From Microcebus murinus (lineage: Eukaryota; Chordata; Mammalia; Primates; Cheirogaleidae): a DNA stretch of 64,000 nucleotides. Below are positions 48,517 to 61,489 of this stretch, one piece after another (position 1 is the stretch's first letter; each line of letters opens with the position of its first letter). Location of the stretch: positions 52,885,501 through 52,949,500 of the forward strand of contig NC_134108.1 of NCBI RefSeq assembly GCF_040939455.1. Direction: 5' to 3'. The notes beneath the pieces were generated by a model. It was not told the DNA's origin. It searched no databases and was given only the letters and a program-made list of their open reading frames with translations. Position numbers and translations under genes: made by a program.

Positions 48517-49470
48517 ATCTTAACTCAAAAATGGAAAAGAAGACTCAGCGTAGTATCTGTACAATACCCAGAGAAAGAGGAAACTTCTTAACTAAAAAGG
48601 TATACCCTGTGAGACTCACTTTTAAGAATAGGAATAAAAGAAATATATATTCAGATGAAAAAAACAAAATTTACCACAAACAGATGTACCCAGAAAAAAT
48701 TCTAAAAGATATGTATCAAGAAAAAGGAAAATGATCCCAGAGGGAAGGTTAGAAATAGAAGAAGAGTAAATATATAGTTTGTTAGGAATGTAGGGTAACA
48801 GTGATTGATTATAATAATGATAATTTGTAAGGCTAAAAAACAAAATCCAAAACATAGCCTATAAATTGGGAGGAAACTCCTAGAATTTAAAGTATCCTAA
48901 GTATTATTTTTTTATGGAGAGAAATCAAGAAAAAAATTAATAATAAAAATATTTAACAACTGTTACATCACAAATGCCAACCACCCACAATGGTCAGTAA
49001 AATAAATATACTCTATCACTGAAAATCATTCTTAATTAGGTTACTTTCTAACTTTAGACTTTGTTAACCTAATTCTACCATGTAAGCATGTAAGCATGGT
49101 AGAATTTCAAGGGAACACTAAAATAATGGAAACAGATTATATAACCTCTGAACTACTGTAGGGGAAAGGTGAAATAAAAAGAAACAATTAAAACTTCAAT
49201 CAACAAAAAGAGAGAAAATAAAAGAATAACAAAAAAAGGGAAAAAGTAAGATAAAGAGAACACAGAGTGAACAGACAGCACAAAACTTGTAATAAGACAT
49301 CAATTATGGCAATAACTGTACATAGACTAAATGCTAAATATACCAGGGTAAATATAGATTATCAGATAGGATTTAAAAAATTTTTTAAATCAGCTGTATG
49401 TTGTTTTCATGAGGCCTATGAAACATGAAGATATGAAAAGATTGAAAAGAAAGAGATAGAAGAAATGATA

Positions 49471-49835
49471 TCAGGTGTTACAAACCAAATTGTGTCCCTC
49501 CCCCAATTATACGTTGAAGCCCTAACCTTTTAATGTGTTGTAAAGTTACATGATGTCATAAGGGTGGGGCTCTAATCCAACATGACTGATGTTCTTATAA
49601 GAAAAGGAAGTGACACCAGGGATGCATACACACAGAGAAAAGGCCACAGCAAGAAGAGAACACAGCAAGAAGGTTCCCATCAGCAAGGCAAGGAGAAAGG
49701 CCTTAGGAGAAACCAAACCTGTTGACACCTTTATCTTGCACTTCAGCCTCTAGGACTGTGAGAAAATAAATGTCATTCAAGCCACCCAGTATGCAGTATT
49801 TGGTTTTAGCAGCCTAAGCAAACTAAGACATCAGG
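49471..49835 (+). mobile_element. Solo LTR, MLT1-like (ERVL-MaLR)
   Basis: The 5-bp duplication TCAGG (49471-49475 and 49831-49835) flanks a 355-bp LTR starting TGTTACAAACC and ending CTAAGACA. 'aaattgtgtccctcccccaa', 'tctaatccaacatgactgat', 'ggactgtgagaaaataaatg' and 'agccacccagtatgcagtat' match MLT1-type MaLR LTRs. The AATAAA inside is the LTR's own poly(A) signal. No internal proviral sequence remains, so recombination left a solo LTR. Confidence 0.92.
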
Positions 49836-49884
49836 CAATTATTAACCAAAAGAAAGCTGGTGTTATTATTAAGAATAATATTAA

Positions 49885-50450
49885 ATAACACCCTCATGGT
49901 TTCCGCCCTACTGTCCAATCCTGTGGCCCCATCCCCAAGGCTCCTGCACCACAGCTGGGCCTAGTGGCCCCAGCCCTGAGGCTTCCCCTCTGCTGCCAGA
50001 ACCTGTGGCCCAGTACCTGCAGCTCCCACTGGTCACCTGGCGGGAACCTATCCCACAGTCCAACACTTGGGGGCCTTGAGCCACCATCCCACTTGGACCC
50101 AGTCAGAGATAACGCCTGCAGCCCTGACACCCAAGATCACTGCCTAGATAGGCTTGCTCAGTTGCCACTGTAACTGCCCGAGGGAGACATGGGCAGAGCA
50201 ATCTCCCACAATGCCAGTCTCCATGGAGAGGGATCTGCCCAGGCCCAAGCCAAGCTTCCACAACCCATTACTCTACACAAAGATCATTCAGCACGAGTTT
50301 AAACTGTGACAATCACAGGGGAACAGGCAACACTGAACAGCTGTATTATAGGCTCTCAGTGCATCTGCCCCTCCCTTGCTAGGTGAATCTTCCAGAATAG
50401 GTCACAAAAGTACCATCTAGGGAACTCTTCTACTCATTAAATTTCCACCA
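49885..50450. other. GC-rich block of unknown origin
   Basis: The first about 180 bases contain three imperfect units of about 40-45 bp, beginning at about 49,919 (cctgtggccccatcc), 49,960 (cctagtggccccagc) and 50,001 (cctgtggcccagtacc). Base composition contrasts sharply with the AT-rich intron. It may be an L1 5'-UTR remnant, a retrocopy or a minisatellite. ORFs on both strands (49894-50130, 49964-50173) are not recognised. Confidence 0.45.
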
Positions 50451-50452
50451 AA

Positions 50453-50700
50453 GGAGAACAGTGGCTCAGGCCTGTAATCCTAGCACTCTGGGAGGCCCAG
50501 GCAGGAGGACTGCTTGAGCCCAGGAGTTTGAGACCAGCCTAAACAAGAGCAAGACCCCATCTCTACTAAAGATAGAAAAATTCCTGCCTGTAGTCCCAGC
50601 TACTCGGAAGGCTTAGGCAAGAGGATCATGTATGATGACACCACTGTACTCTACTCCCGGTGACAGAGCGAGACTCAGTCTCAAAAAATAAAAAAGAAAG
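50453..50700 (+). mobile_element. Alu SINE with internal deletion
   Basis: 'cagtggctcaggcctgtaat' begins the left monomer; the middle and part of the right monomer are deleted; the tail is 'tcaaaaaataaaaaagaaag'. Moderately old. Confidence 0.9.
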
Positions 50701-50734
50701 AAATCACTTCCAGATTTTTAAGAGGCTTGTTTCC

Positions 50735-50895
50735 TGACTTCATTCAGGTCTCTGCTCAGATGCCACTTCCTTAGCCATTCCTGATCTCTTACCCTAAAAC
50801 AGTCCAACTGTTATTTTCTGTCCCTTTAATCTGCTATAATTTTCTTTGCAGTATTGTATCATACATTTATACATATTTTTTGTTTATTTGCCTCA
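50735..50895 (+). repeat. LINE2 3' fragment
   Basis: 'tcattcaggtctctgctcag' followed by 'atgccacttccttagccatt', and then 'tttctttgcagtattgtatc', follow the L2 3' end in sense orientation. Confidence 0.75.
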
Positions 50896-50909
50896 CACTC
50901 TAAAATGCT

Positions 50910-51040
50910 CAGCCAGGCATTGTGACTCATGCCTATAATCCCAGCACTTTTGGAGGCTGAGGCAGAGGATCATTTGAGGCTAGGAGTTTAGAGACAGCCT
51001 GAGCAATATAGCAAGACCCCATCTCTACAAAAAATAAAAG
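50910..51040 (+). mobile_element. Free left Alu monomer (FLAM-like)
   Basis: A single arm: 'agccaggcattgtgactcat' to 'ccatctctacaaaaaataaa'. No second monomer. Confidence 0.8.
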
Positions 51041-52814
51041 TAATATATAGAAGAAATGATTATTAAGTAGCAAGAGAAGCTTCACAAATCAATAGAGTCC
51101 AACAAGAGATGCTGAGTCTAGGGTTCATCTTATATAAAATAAATTAAATTTTTGATGGATTTAAGAGATAACAGAAAGAAACCAGAAAAAATATAGATCA
51201 ACATTTATTTGATCACTAAATAGGTAAAAAAAAAAAAAGCATAAACAAAATGAAAAAAAAAGCAATAAAATTGGATATACTAAAATATTACCCTAGAAGA
51301 CATACTATTATTATTATTTATAGGTAAAAGTATTTCATACCTAGAAAAATATAAATGCACTGAAAAATTATTAAAATCAAAAGAAGTTAGTAAAGTGATT
51401 AGTTATAAAATTATTAATATATAAACTACACCCCATTTAGAAAACAATTTATAAAAATAAAAGAAGGAAAAGATACAATTTTCAATATTACACACACACA
51501 CATACACACCCCCACACAGGTAGGATTTAGACATGTGTTTATTTTTACTCAAGTTTTCTTTTATGCTAACTCTGTAGTTTTAGTTTTCTTCCTTTAGGTC
51601 TCTTATTAAGCTTTATTCCTAAGTATTTTCATTTTTTTGTTCCTTTGATAAATGGTATATAGTCTTCCAGTGAGCAGAGGAAGTTACAGAGAGAGGTTCT
51701 TTCCTTGGCCATCCATCCTTCCATCCCCTTATCTCCCTTAGCAGAAGGGATGTGATTTGATAGTTTCCTTAATGCCAGCTCACAAGAACAGAAATCACAC
51801 CTTCCACAGCTCAGAGGCTTGCTTCTGCGCAAGAGACACTATAACCCAGCTCTGTATTCATGTAAGGGAAGAGAAACCACAACTGGAGGGGAAAAAACCA
51901 AAAGTAACTCACAGGAACAAAGTAACCTGAGGAAGAAACCATCATTTTAGAAAACGTGGCTCTTACTAGCATCTGAAAAAAATTTTAACATAAACCAATC
52001 AATCAATTTACAACAGAAAAAGTGACTCTCTAGAACTAACAACATGATTTTAAATCTTAAAACTGAATAGGAAAAAAACAATGAAAGAAGGCAGTCACAT
52101 ATGAGAAGTCAATCAATGTTCTGGAAGAACTCAATTAATGTTCAAAAAGAATGGTCTTACAACAGAAAGCAAGACAGGAAACGGAAATGCTGAGAAAAGA
52201 CATGAAACTTTAAGGATCAATTTAGGAGCACTAACAGTTGTTTACCCGGATGTCGAGAAGGAGAAAAGGAAAAGAGTAAAGAAGAAACATATAAGCAAAT
52301 AAAAGAAGAAAGTTTCCAAACACACGAAGAAATGAGTATTTACTTCAGGTGGCACTGTTTCTGTAGCAAGACCTTTCAGTGAAGGAAGTAGTATGCTGAC
52401 TTACATTATGGCACAAGCTGCTGTCTTCTTGAAAACAGTTTGCAAACTGGCTACTTGGAGTAGGGCTATTTTATGTAACATCAGTTATTTTTGCCTATCC
52501 ATATTGAGTATCTCTTTTCATAATGGCACTTTGATTTTCTTTTGCAGATTCTTCTTTTCCCTACTTTTAATCCTTGTGGCTTAGATGGGGCTCACATGAC
52601 TCCCCAGTGTAAGGTGGGCAAATGACTCATCTCTAGTAAATCAAAGTGCCACATTCTAGGCTAGATCAATAAATCAATCCTGAACCTTTGTTAGAATTAC
52701 TGGGAATTCTGTCCCTCTTCACAGTGAGATTGAACACTCAAATTCAAATGTATGTGAAACTATTTTAATTCCTGGAATTATGAATAATGTGATTCAATAA
52801 CTTTCTTCCCACCC
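51041..52814. other. Intron, unclassified AT-rich
   Basis: A short CA-rich run lies at 51,490-51,520. ORFs 51629-51832 (-) and 52393-52584 (+) lack recognisable content. Confidence 0.45.
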
Positions 52815-53008
52815 CCATGCCAGTGGTTTCAAACTTCAGAGTATATCAAAAGTACGCAGAGGGTTTCTTGAAAAACAGGGGGAAAAATGAAGCTGAGATC
52901 TACACCCCAGGGTAAGCCTGGGGTGAGGTCTCAGAATGTGCATTTATTTCAACAAGGCCCCCTGTGATGCTAACACTGGTCCAGGTATGACACTTTGAGA
53001 ACAATTAC
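52815..53008 (+). repeat. MER5A-type hAT relic
   Basis: 'ccagtggtttcaaacttcag', 'cagaatgtgcatttatttca' and 'ctgtgatgctaacactggtc' follow MER5A-like order; diverged. Confidence 0.7.
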
Positions 53009-53109
53009 CTTAAGCCATTATGAGTTAGTTTGTGCACCTGAAGGATTAGTGACCAGTCATTTTTCATCAGATGACAATCCTTGAAGCAAACTGAAAATTA
53101 AGATTCAAA

Positions 53110-53700
53110 TTTCACATTATCTAGAAAATAATAAAAATAACTAGAACTTCATATCAAACCGTGTATTGAAGTCCCTAGCAATTATGACTTTGCTGTTTAT
53201 CTCTTCACTTAGGTCTAGTAGGACTTTATGAATCTGGGTGCTCCTGTGTTAGGTGCATAAATATTTAGAATTGTTATGTCTTCTTTTAGAATTGCTCCCT
53301 TTACCATTACATAATAACTATATTTGTCATTCTTTACTATTATTGATTGAAAGTAAATTTAAATCAATTTTATCTGATATGTGAATGGCTACACCTGCTT
53401 TCATTAGGTTTCCATTTGCATGAAGTATTTTTTTCCTCCCTTCACCTGGAGTCTGTATGAGTCTTTGTTGGTTAGATGCATTTCCTGCAGATAGCAAATA
53501 TTTGCCTTGTATTAATATTTTTTCATCCATTCAGCCAGCCTATGTCTCTTGAGGTGGGCATTCAGACTGTTCACACTGACTGACAGAATTGATATGTGGG
53601 ATGCTGTTCTGTTCATCCTGTTGGGTAGTTTTCTATACTCACTAATAGTCAACAAATAGCTCTCTCTCCCAAAAGCAAAGTAACACTTGATTTTGTTCCT
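53110..53700 (-). mobile_element. Antisense L1 ORF2 fragment
   Basis: 'gggtgctcctgtgttaggtg', 'ttatctgatatgtgaatggc' and 'tcattaggtttccatttgca' are the reverse complement of a middle part of L1 ORF2. The ORF at 53327-53530 (-) is a broken piece of it. See findings for its relation to the sense 3' end that follows. Confidence 0.88.
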
Positions 53701-53824
53701 TATTAACTCATATTTTAAACTCATATTGTTGTGATCATACAACAGGTAAGACAAAGAATTTTAGAGACCCAAATTCTCAAATTCTTGATTGACTTATCCT
53801 AGATCTTCTTGTAAGAAAGGATGA

Positions 53825-53940
53825 TCATAACAATAGCTGGGTGATGGGCACACTTTTAACCCTGACTCAAGCATTATAAAAGTGATCCATGTAACAAAAA
53901 TGTTTCTATACCCTGTAATATTTTGAAATAAAAAATAAAA
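53825..53940 (+). mobile_element. L1 3' end, sense
   Basis: 'agctgggtgatgggcacact' to 'tgaaataaaaaataaaagaa' matches the 3' termini of the L1 copies at 15100-15250 and 30210-30330, with an A-rich tail. Confidence 0.85.
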
Positions 53941-56900
53941 GAAATACAAAGATGATTATGACAGCATTTTTCCCTTTCTAGATAATTTTCTAAATTTAAT
54001 ATTTGTTCTCTGCTTATATCCAAAGTACCTATACTTTTTAAAAAGCCCTTCATCATGTGAAAATGTACATATTAAAACAACTACTTCATACAGAATTTAT
54101 TGATTATAATTCTGATTTTACCTAAAGGGAACCTACTTTTCCAAATTGCCACTTCTTACTGATACATACAGATTATAATTTATGTTATTAATTATAAATA
54201 TAAATAAGGTAATCCTATTATACCAACCAAAATGAAATTGTTTTTATGAGACTTGTTCAAGTCATAGCTCTTAATGTGCTTTAATTTTAACCTAATTTCA
54301 AAAATTAAAATTTCAATGTAAATTTGGAAGACCCTTAACATAGGCTCTTCAAATTTATCAGAATAAAATTTGACTTGTATATCCTTACTAATGTAGAATT
54401 TAAAAAAGCTAGCTGGAGGCTGCTAACAACTTTGTGATTCTTCTGAATTGTTATTTTGGTTTAGGGCACAGGACTAGTATTTCAGTGGAAGGATTTAGTA
54501 GTGTAAATATGGAAATTTTCTGTTGACTAGTTTTCAGCTTGATCAGCTCTTATTCTGTTTACACAGGAACAAAATGGATATCACAGCTAACGAATAGAAA
54601 TCATGAGAATATATGTTTAAATTTAAAGGAATTTAAACATAAATTCTTAAATCTAAAAGTGACACCAAAATTTAAAAGTGATAATCTGAATGTCATAACA
54701 CTGATTTAAAAATATACATTATCTAATATTATAGGCCAAATTAATTTCCTTTGGAAGGAACTCAAACTTTTGAAATACTATTCAATTCTCTTTCAGTACA
54801 ATACCCTTGTACTGAAACCATACAATAAATATTTGATCTCATTTTCACCAAGACCACAATCTAAGGGAGAAAACTAAGTAAAGTTACTTCTTCAATCCAT
54901 AATTTCTACTTGAAATATTAGAGTTGCTTATGGAACTCTTTTTTTCTGTAGGCATTATTTTACTATTTATTATGCTTAGAATAAAACAGCAATCAGAAAA
55001 ATCAAACTAAAATTCTGATTATTTGCCATTTGGCTTCTGACCGTTCCCATCCGGCATCTTGGGAGACCTATGCAGCGCCAAATGAAGCTCAGCCCCACAC
55101 AATGTCTGGCAGAGGGTGATGAGAATGGCACATTGTCTGCCCAGTCTGAACAGAGGTCACAGCAGGGAGAGCATCTGCTAAGATAATGTGAATGAAGGAA
55201 ACAACTATAATTGCCTCATTAAGAGATCTCTGGCCAAATAATCACAAGAAGAAAGGATTTGGATAACTACCCTAAAATTAGGCTATAATAAAGAAAATTT
55301 GGGATAGAATAAAAATGCAGAAGAATTAAGGAGATTTGGGTATTCTATTGGTTTTACTTATTTTCTTAGTCCCCATAGGGATGAATGAAAACTTGGGAGC
55401 AACAGTTCAGTTATTCAACTCTAGCCTTTGCCAGTCATTAGCAGGAAGCAGAAGATGCAAATTCACAGCTGTCCAGGATACAAACAAATGTAAAATAAAG
55501 GGTTGTGGGGAATTTCTTAAAGGAACCAAAATATAGAAACTAAGAATGGATATCTACTGATCTATATTTCAGAATTACAATGAAAAGCATACAATTAAAA
55601 GGCATAAGAGAGAAACATGTAAGATTTAAGTGTAAAGTCTCAAAAAAGCCAAAGGAGAAAAAAGGATAAATTGTCTCTGCCTAATCAATTTACCTTCTTC
55701 AACTTTCTACCTCCACTTTTTAAAACCATTTTTCCTTAAAAGTAAATTTTACATAATTATAAACTAAATCCTCAATCACTTCATGTTATGAGAATAGTTG
55801 TATATATTTTATTCAGCATTGTTGATAAATTAAAACTTTTCATAGTAAAAAGCTAAAGTAAATATTTTCTTAATTTAAATTTAAATTAAGTATCTAAACT
55901 GGATACAAGACTAAAATATATTGATATTATGACAAACTACTTTTGCATTTCCAGATATTTTGAGGGTAAGCTGTATGAATTTAATTTGTATTATATAGTT
56001 AAAATTATTATTATATAAATAGTATCTTGAAGCAAATATGGTTATTACATTTTTCTGATTCCAACAAACATAATAAAATTAGCTTGTTATATCCATAAGC
56101 CAGGTTTAAAATAAGCAAACTATTTGATGACTTTGATGTTTTGCACCCAAAATGTGCTGGCTAATTTTTCCATTCCATTTACCATTCTGGTCTTTAAACT
56201 GCCTTAATCTCCTGCCCTCAGATGTTGACCTTGTAAGAATAGGGGTCATAGGTCAGAATAGACAGACCTCAAAGGATCTGGACTATCAATTCATGCCTGA
56301 AAGATTTCTCTGCCACAATAGGAACCTACTAAACAGCAAATTCCTAAATCTAATCACACAAGTATCAGGGTGAAACAGTTATTTATTGGAATTTGTTGAT
56401 CTACATTTTTCAAACATCTCTAGCACCTAAAAAGCATTTTTACTTTTTCTTCTGGGAACAGGATCTGGTATCTAATAAACATAAAATAATTGAAAGAATT
56501 TTGAAAGTAAAACAAATATTCCTTAATAAAATGGCATTAGAAACCTAAGGATAGGTTTATTATTTTCAGTAATGCTATGCAGATTTAAAAAAATATATAG
56601 CACTATATTTCCCAAGTATAAAGTACCTGGAAAACTTCAAATTATAACGCTGACATAATGAATGGAAGAGGTAATACTGCTGTAGAGGTGGGTGGGGGTG
56701 GGGTGGGATTACCACTAGTTTCCAGCTCACTTGCTCTAAAAGTGAATGAGGGCAATAAATAGTATTTTTCTTTTTAATAAACAAATGCAAATATACAGCC
56801 CCTCAATAAGGAAAAACTTAATGAATTTTTTAAACCAAAAACCAAAAACTTTATGGCTTCTAAAAACTGTCTTGCAAATTTAAAGAATTTGAACCCACAA

Positions 56901-58479
56901 AACTATGGCCCTCTAAAAGCAACTTTACTATCACACACCTCTACTTTCCTTAACAAAAAAGGGAAGTTAACTTTTGTGAACTGAGAATAAATCAAACATA
57001 CAATTAATTTCTGTTTGTGTTCACTTTGGTCTTTCTGAACATAAATGATAAACACACCATAGTATACCATTTTAATATTGGACCACAAGGAATGTTAAAT
57101 TTCATAATCAATCTTTAAGTCTAAATAAAAAGCATCTTAAAAATGATAAATCAAGTCTTTCTAATATGATCAAATGAATGAAACTGCCTAGATTTCCACA
57201 CCAAAAGTATTATAGTAATACCAAACATCTTAACAATTAACCTTCTTTGTAAACAAAATATATTACCACTTCAACTCATGTAGAAAATCAAAATGCTTAC
57301 TCATGTAGTTATAAAAGTTAAATATTGAACAAAAGGAAATGAAAACAGTAGAGTGTTGGTATTATTTCCTAAGTTGTTTTTAAAAACTCAAGTCAACACT
57401 GCATTATTATGAATAGTACTTCTTGGATTGTGTGATTGGGTTAAAAGATGTAGAAGGTTAAGGAGAAAAGATAAGATAGTCAATACCCCAAGGAAAAATA
57501 TCAGAATTGAAAAAGGAGGTAAAAAGAGAAACCACAAATAAAAAAAAAAAAATACAAAGCTATCTGTATACATATACACATACTACATATGCATGTACTT
57601 TAAATGTTCTTAAAAATTACACATATTTTTATTCACTAATTATTAAAGAGTAAAATCATTTCACCTATACAGAAAGGTTTTTCAGACCAGTCATTTCAGT
57701 ATAAATTATTTTTACTCATTTAACATATTTGCTAATGTAAACTAAAATCTTATTACATAAAATATTTAATTCTATATTATATGCTGACATGATGATTTCA
57801 TATAAATACTAAAAATCAATAGTGGCAAACAAAAATAATTCTACCACCTTCCCAATAATTTTATTCTATTAGAAGTTACTTCTTTTTCCTCATAGTAAAT
57901 TGTGTTTTTAAAGAGAACAAAAAGGTATCAAGTATAGGCTAGTTGTTTTTAGAAGAAACATAAGGTTTCTTAATCTTTTATTAAGTCTTCATTTCATTAT
58001 AAAGAGTGTTCTACAGAGGCATTAAGTCTTTTTACTCTTTCGAAAATGAACATAAGAAAAGGTAAATAGAAAAAAGATATCTGAAATTATTTCAATGGAA
58101 ATTTTAAGATAATTTTTCAAATGTGGAGTATTTAAAATAAAATAAAATAACATTTATTATTATTAACTTGACACTAGTAACTGGACATTAAATTCAGTAG
58201 AATTTTAAGACAATAAAAAAAACCCACTTTCTTTTGTAAATGTTTACTTATAATTAAGGTAGAATCTTCAAAATTACTTTATATTTTTTCCCACAAGGAG
58301 TATTTCTTCACAAGGTATGGTTCTACTTTATATTAGAATTGAACAAGTAAGTTCTCTTCAGTGATAGAACCAAATTTGGAATTTGTTAAACATGTTAATT
58401 CCATGTAATAAAAACCTTAAAATTTCAATATTTTAAGGTGAAATGACAGAAATTAGATTAAACTGTCTAATCTAAAAAC
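53941..58479. other. Intron, long repeat-poor AT-rich stretch
   Basis: About 4.5 kb without recognised Alu, L1 or LTR. A compositionally distinct segment lies at about 55,025-55,250. ORFs at 55336-55536, 56152-56373 and others are short and unrecognised. Confidence 0.5.
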
Positions 58480-59720
58480 ATTTCAAGAGAAAGGATACTC
58501 TTTTCAACAAATGGTGTTTGAATAATTCATATTATTCATAGGCAAAAATGAACCTCTACCTAAACCTCATACCTTATAGAAAAACTAACTCTAAAAGGAT
58601 TATTGAAGTAAATGAAAAATGTAAAACTATAAAACTACTAGAGAAAACATGACAGGTCATCTTTGTGACCTGGGGTTGAGTGAAGAATTCTTAATGAACA
58701 TGACATCAAATAAAAGATTGATAAATTGTCTTCGTTGAAATTAAAAACTTCTGCTCTATAAGAGACATTTAAGAGATTAGAAAGACAAGAGAAAATACTT
58801 GCAAATCATATATCTGACAAAGGACTTATATCCACAATATATACAAAGACCTCTCAAGGTGCAACAATAAGCACAAAACTCATTTTAAAAAATGGGCAAA
58901 GACATGAAAAGATACTTCATCAAAGAGGGTATATAAGGATGACAGAAAAATATTTAAAAAGATGCTTAATATCAGTAGCCATCAGGGAAATGAAAATTAA
59001 AACCACAATGAGATTATCACCACATACCAAATAGAAGGGTTAAAATGAAAAAATATTGACAATACCAAATGCTGGCAAAAATGAGTAGCAGTTACAATGC
59101 TCACATACTGCTGGTGGGAATGCAAAATAGAACAATCACTTTAGAAAACAATTTGGTAGTTTCTCATAAACTTAAACATACACCTATACTCATATTATCC
59201 AGCAATCCCACTCCAAAAACGAAAACTAATAATGTTCACACAAATACCTTCACATAAATGTTTATAGCTGCTCTATTCATAATTGTCACAACTGGAACTA
59301 TCCAGAAGCCATTCAACAGATGAATAGATAAATAGTATGATATTCATACAATGCAATACTACTCAGCAATAAAGGAATGAACTATTGATATACTCAACAG
59401 CTTGGATGAATTTCAAGGGCATTATGCTGAGTGAAAAAAATCCAATTTCAAAACATTATACACTGTATGATTACATTTATATGCCACTCACAAAAAGACA
59501 AGACTGTAGTGATAGAGAATAGGTCAATGGTTGCCAAAGGTTAGAGGTGGGGGAGGGGTAACTATAAAAAATAATAAGTGAATTTTTTGGGGTAATAAAC
59601 TGTTTAGAATCTGGATTATGGTAGTGACCACAGGAATATATATGTGCATTAAAATTCATAGAACTGTACACCAAAAGAAAAGTCAATTTTACTATAAGAA
59701 TTTAAAATAAAAAGTAAAAT
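58480..59720 (+). repeat. Ancient L1 (L1M) ORF2 end and 3' UTR
   Basis: 'agaatcttcttaatg'-type text is diverged, but 'atcatatatctgacaaagga', 'atactgctggtgggaatgca' and 'tgcaatactactcagcaata' follow L1 ORF2 into a 3' end with 'gaactgtacaccaaaagaaa' and an A-rich terminus. Many indels; the ORF at 59069-59257 is a remnant. Confidence 0.85.
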
Positions 59721-61489
59721 AGAAATAACACTCCAAGTAAACCAAATATACAGAAATATACCAATACTTACTTCCTCTTTTAAAATAAGTAAGCTGGACT
59801 TCTAGCTTCCTAGTCCTTCAGCAAATCAAATTAATTCTTTAATATAACTATTTTAAAGATTTTGTAGGCTATACGCCATTAAGAAAGTAGTCAAAAAACG
59901 AGGGGGACCCACCAAAATGACACACAAGCCAGCCTGAAGGGCTCCCACTAGCCAAATCTGGGAAATCTGAGCACTAAAATAAATAATGATGGTTACAGAT
60001 TACAACTCATAGAATAAAATAGTAGCCCATGGTTCAGACTAGTATGATAAATAAATGAAAAATTAGAAGTTTAATGAGGAAGGGGATGTTTACATAGTCT
60101 TAAAGTATCTCACCACAAAAAAAGCTTATCAATTACAATAGGAAAAAGAGTAACTTTAAAGTGAAAAAGCCTGGCAGATACCACCTTGACCAAGTAGTCA
60201 AAAGATAGTCATTATCAATGAGAAAAATAAAAACAGGATGCCATCTGACAGGATACACTGAGAACACAGTATCACTTCTGTGATATTCTTGTTAAAGATA
60301 ATAATCTAAATCTAATTGTAAGGATCTATTAGACAAACTCAAACCATGATCTGGATTCATCCTAGTGTTTTAAAACTTGTTCCTCTATCCTTTATACTGC
60401 CTATAAATTGAAAGTTAATCAAAAGGATTTTGTTAGAAACAAGTTAAAAATTTTTGACATAGGGATAGTACTTCCAGTTTATAGGCAATATAGGAGTCAG
60501 AGAAACAAGTTTAAAGACACTAGAATGAATCCAGATTATGATACACTGTATAAGATAATTGGCTTAGTTTCTCCAACAAATTATTGTTCTTGACACACAA
60601 TAAACAAAAGCAGATGAAGTTAATCACTCTAACCACCACCATCATCTACCTTGTCAGACCATTTCTTTTAGTACCTCAACTACAATAATTCTTTGACCCC
60701 AACTGTAACCTACACACCATGAGCCTACCACCTTCTCAATGTCTTCACTCCTTACCCAGTTCATAATCTATCACGCATAATTACAATTGCTCCCTTGCAT
60801 ACATCTTCAGTGCCCTTTGTCATTCTCAACTAGGAAACCCCAACTCTAGTTAAATGCACTATAATGCCTATTTCACATCTATAGCCACAAAGTTAACAAT
60901 GGATAGAGAAAAAACACAATCATATTAACTAACTTTACTTTAAATTCATGTCCACTAACCTTAAGTGGGTCTTTGTCAGAGCCTAGAATTCTACCTTTTA
61001 TCCATAATGTGTTTTTATTCTTTTCTATTTCTGCCCTTCTCCTTTCTAGTTAAATCTCCAAACCTACTCTTCCACCATCACTCTCAGTTGATGACCTTAT
61101 TTCAAATTTCACTAAGGAAATAGTATTAAAAAAATGAGAAAAATCACACCTTTTCCACCTTCATATCTGCCTACCACCTGTATCCTTGCCTGCATGCTGT
61201 GCCTTGCCTCCAGTTTTGTAGAATGAGCCTTCTGTGCTCAAGTAACCAGCTCCCTTGTGTTTTAAATCCCAATCGTCTCACCCATTCAAAGAAATCACTC
61301 CTGCAATTGTCCTCTTCTCTCCTACATGTTCAATCTTTTCTTCCTACTAGACCATTCCCATCAGCACATAAACATGCTATAATTTCTCTCCCTTAGCTGC
61401 TGCTTCATTTTCCTGCTCCCAATTGCTGTCTCTGCCTCCTTTCCTTTTATTCTCTGTTGAATCCAACCCACATAGTTTTCCACCCTGAC
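59721..61489. other. Intron, unclassified
   Basis: No confident repeat or gene. ORFs 60408-60593 and 61199-61396 are unrecognised. Confidence 0.45.
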
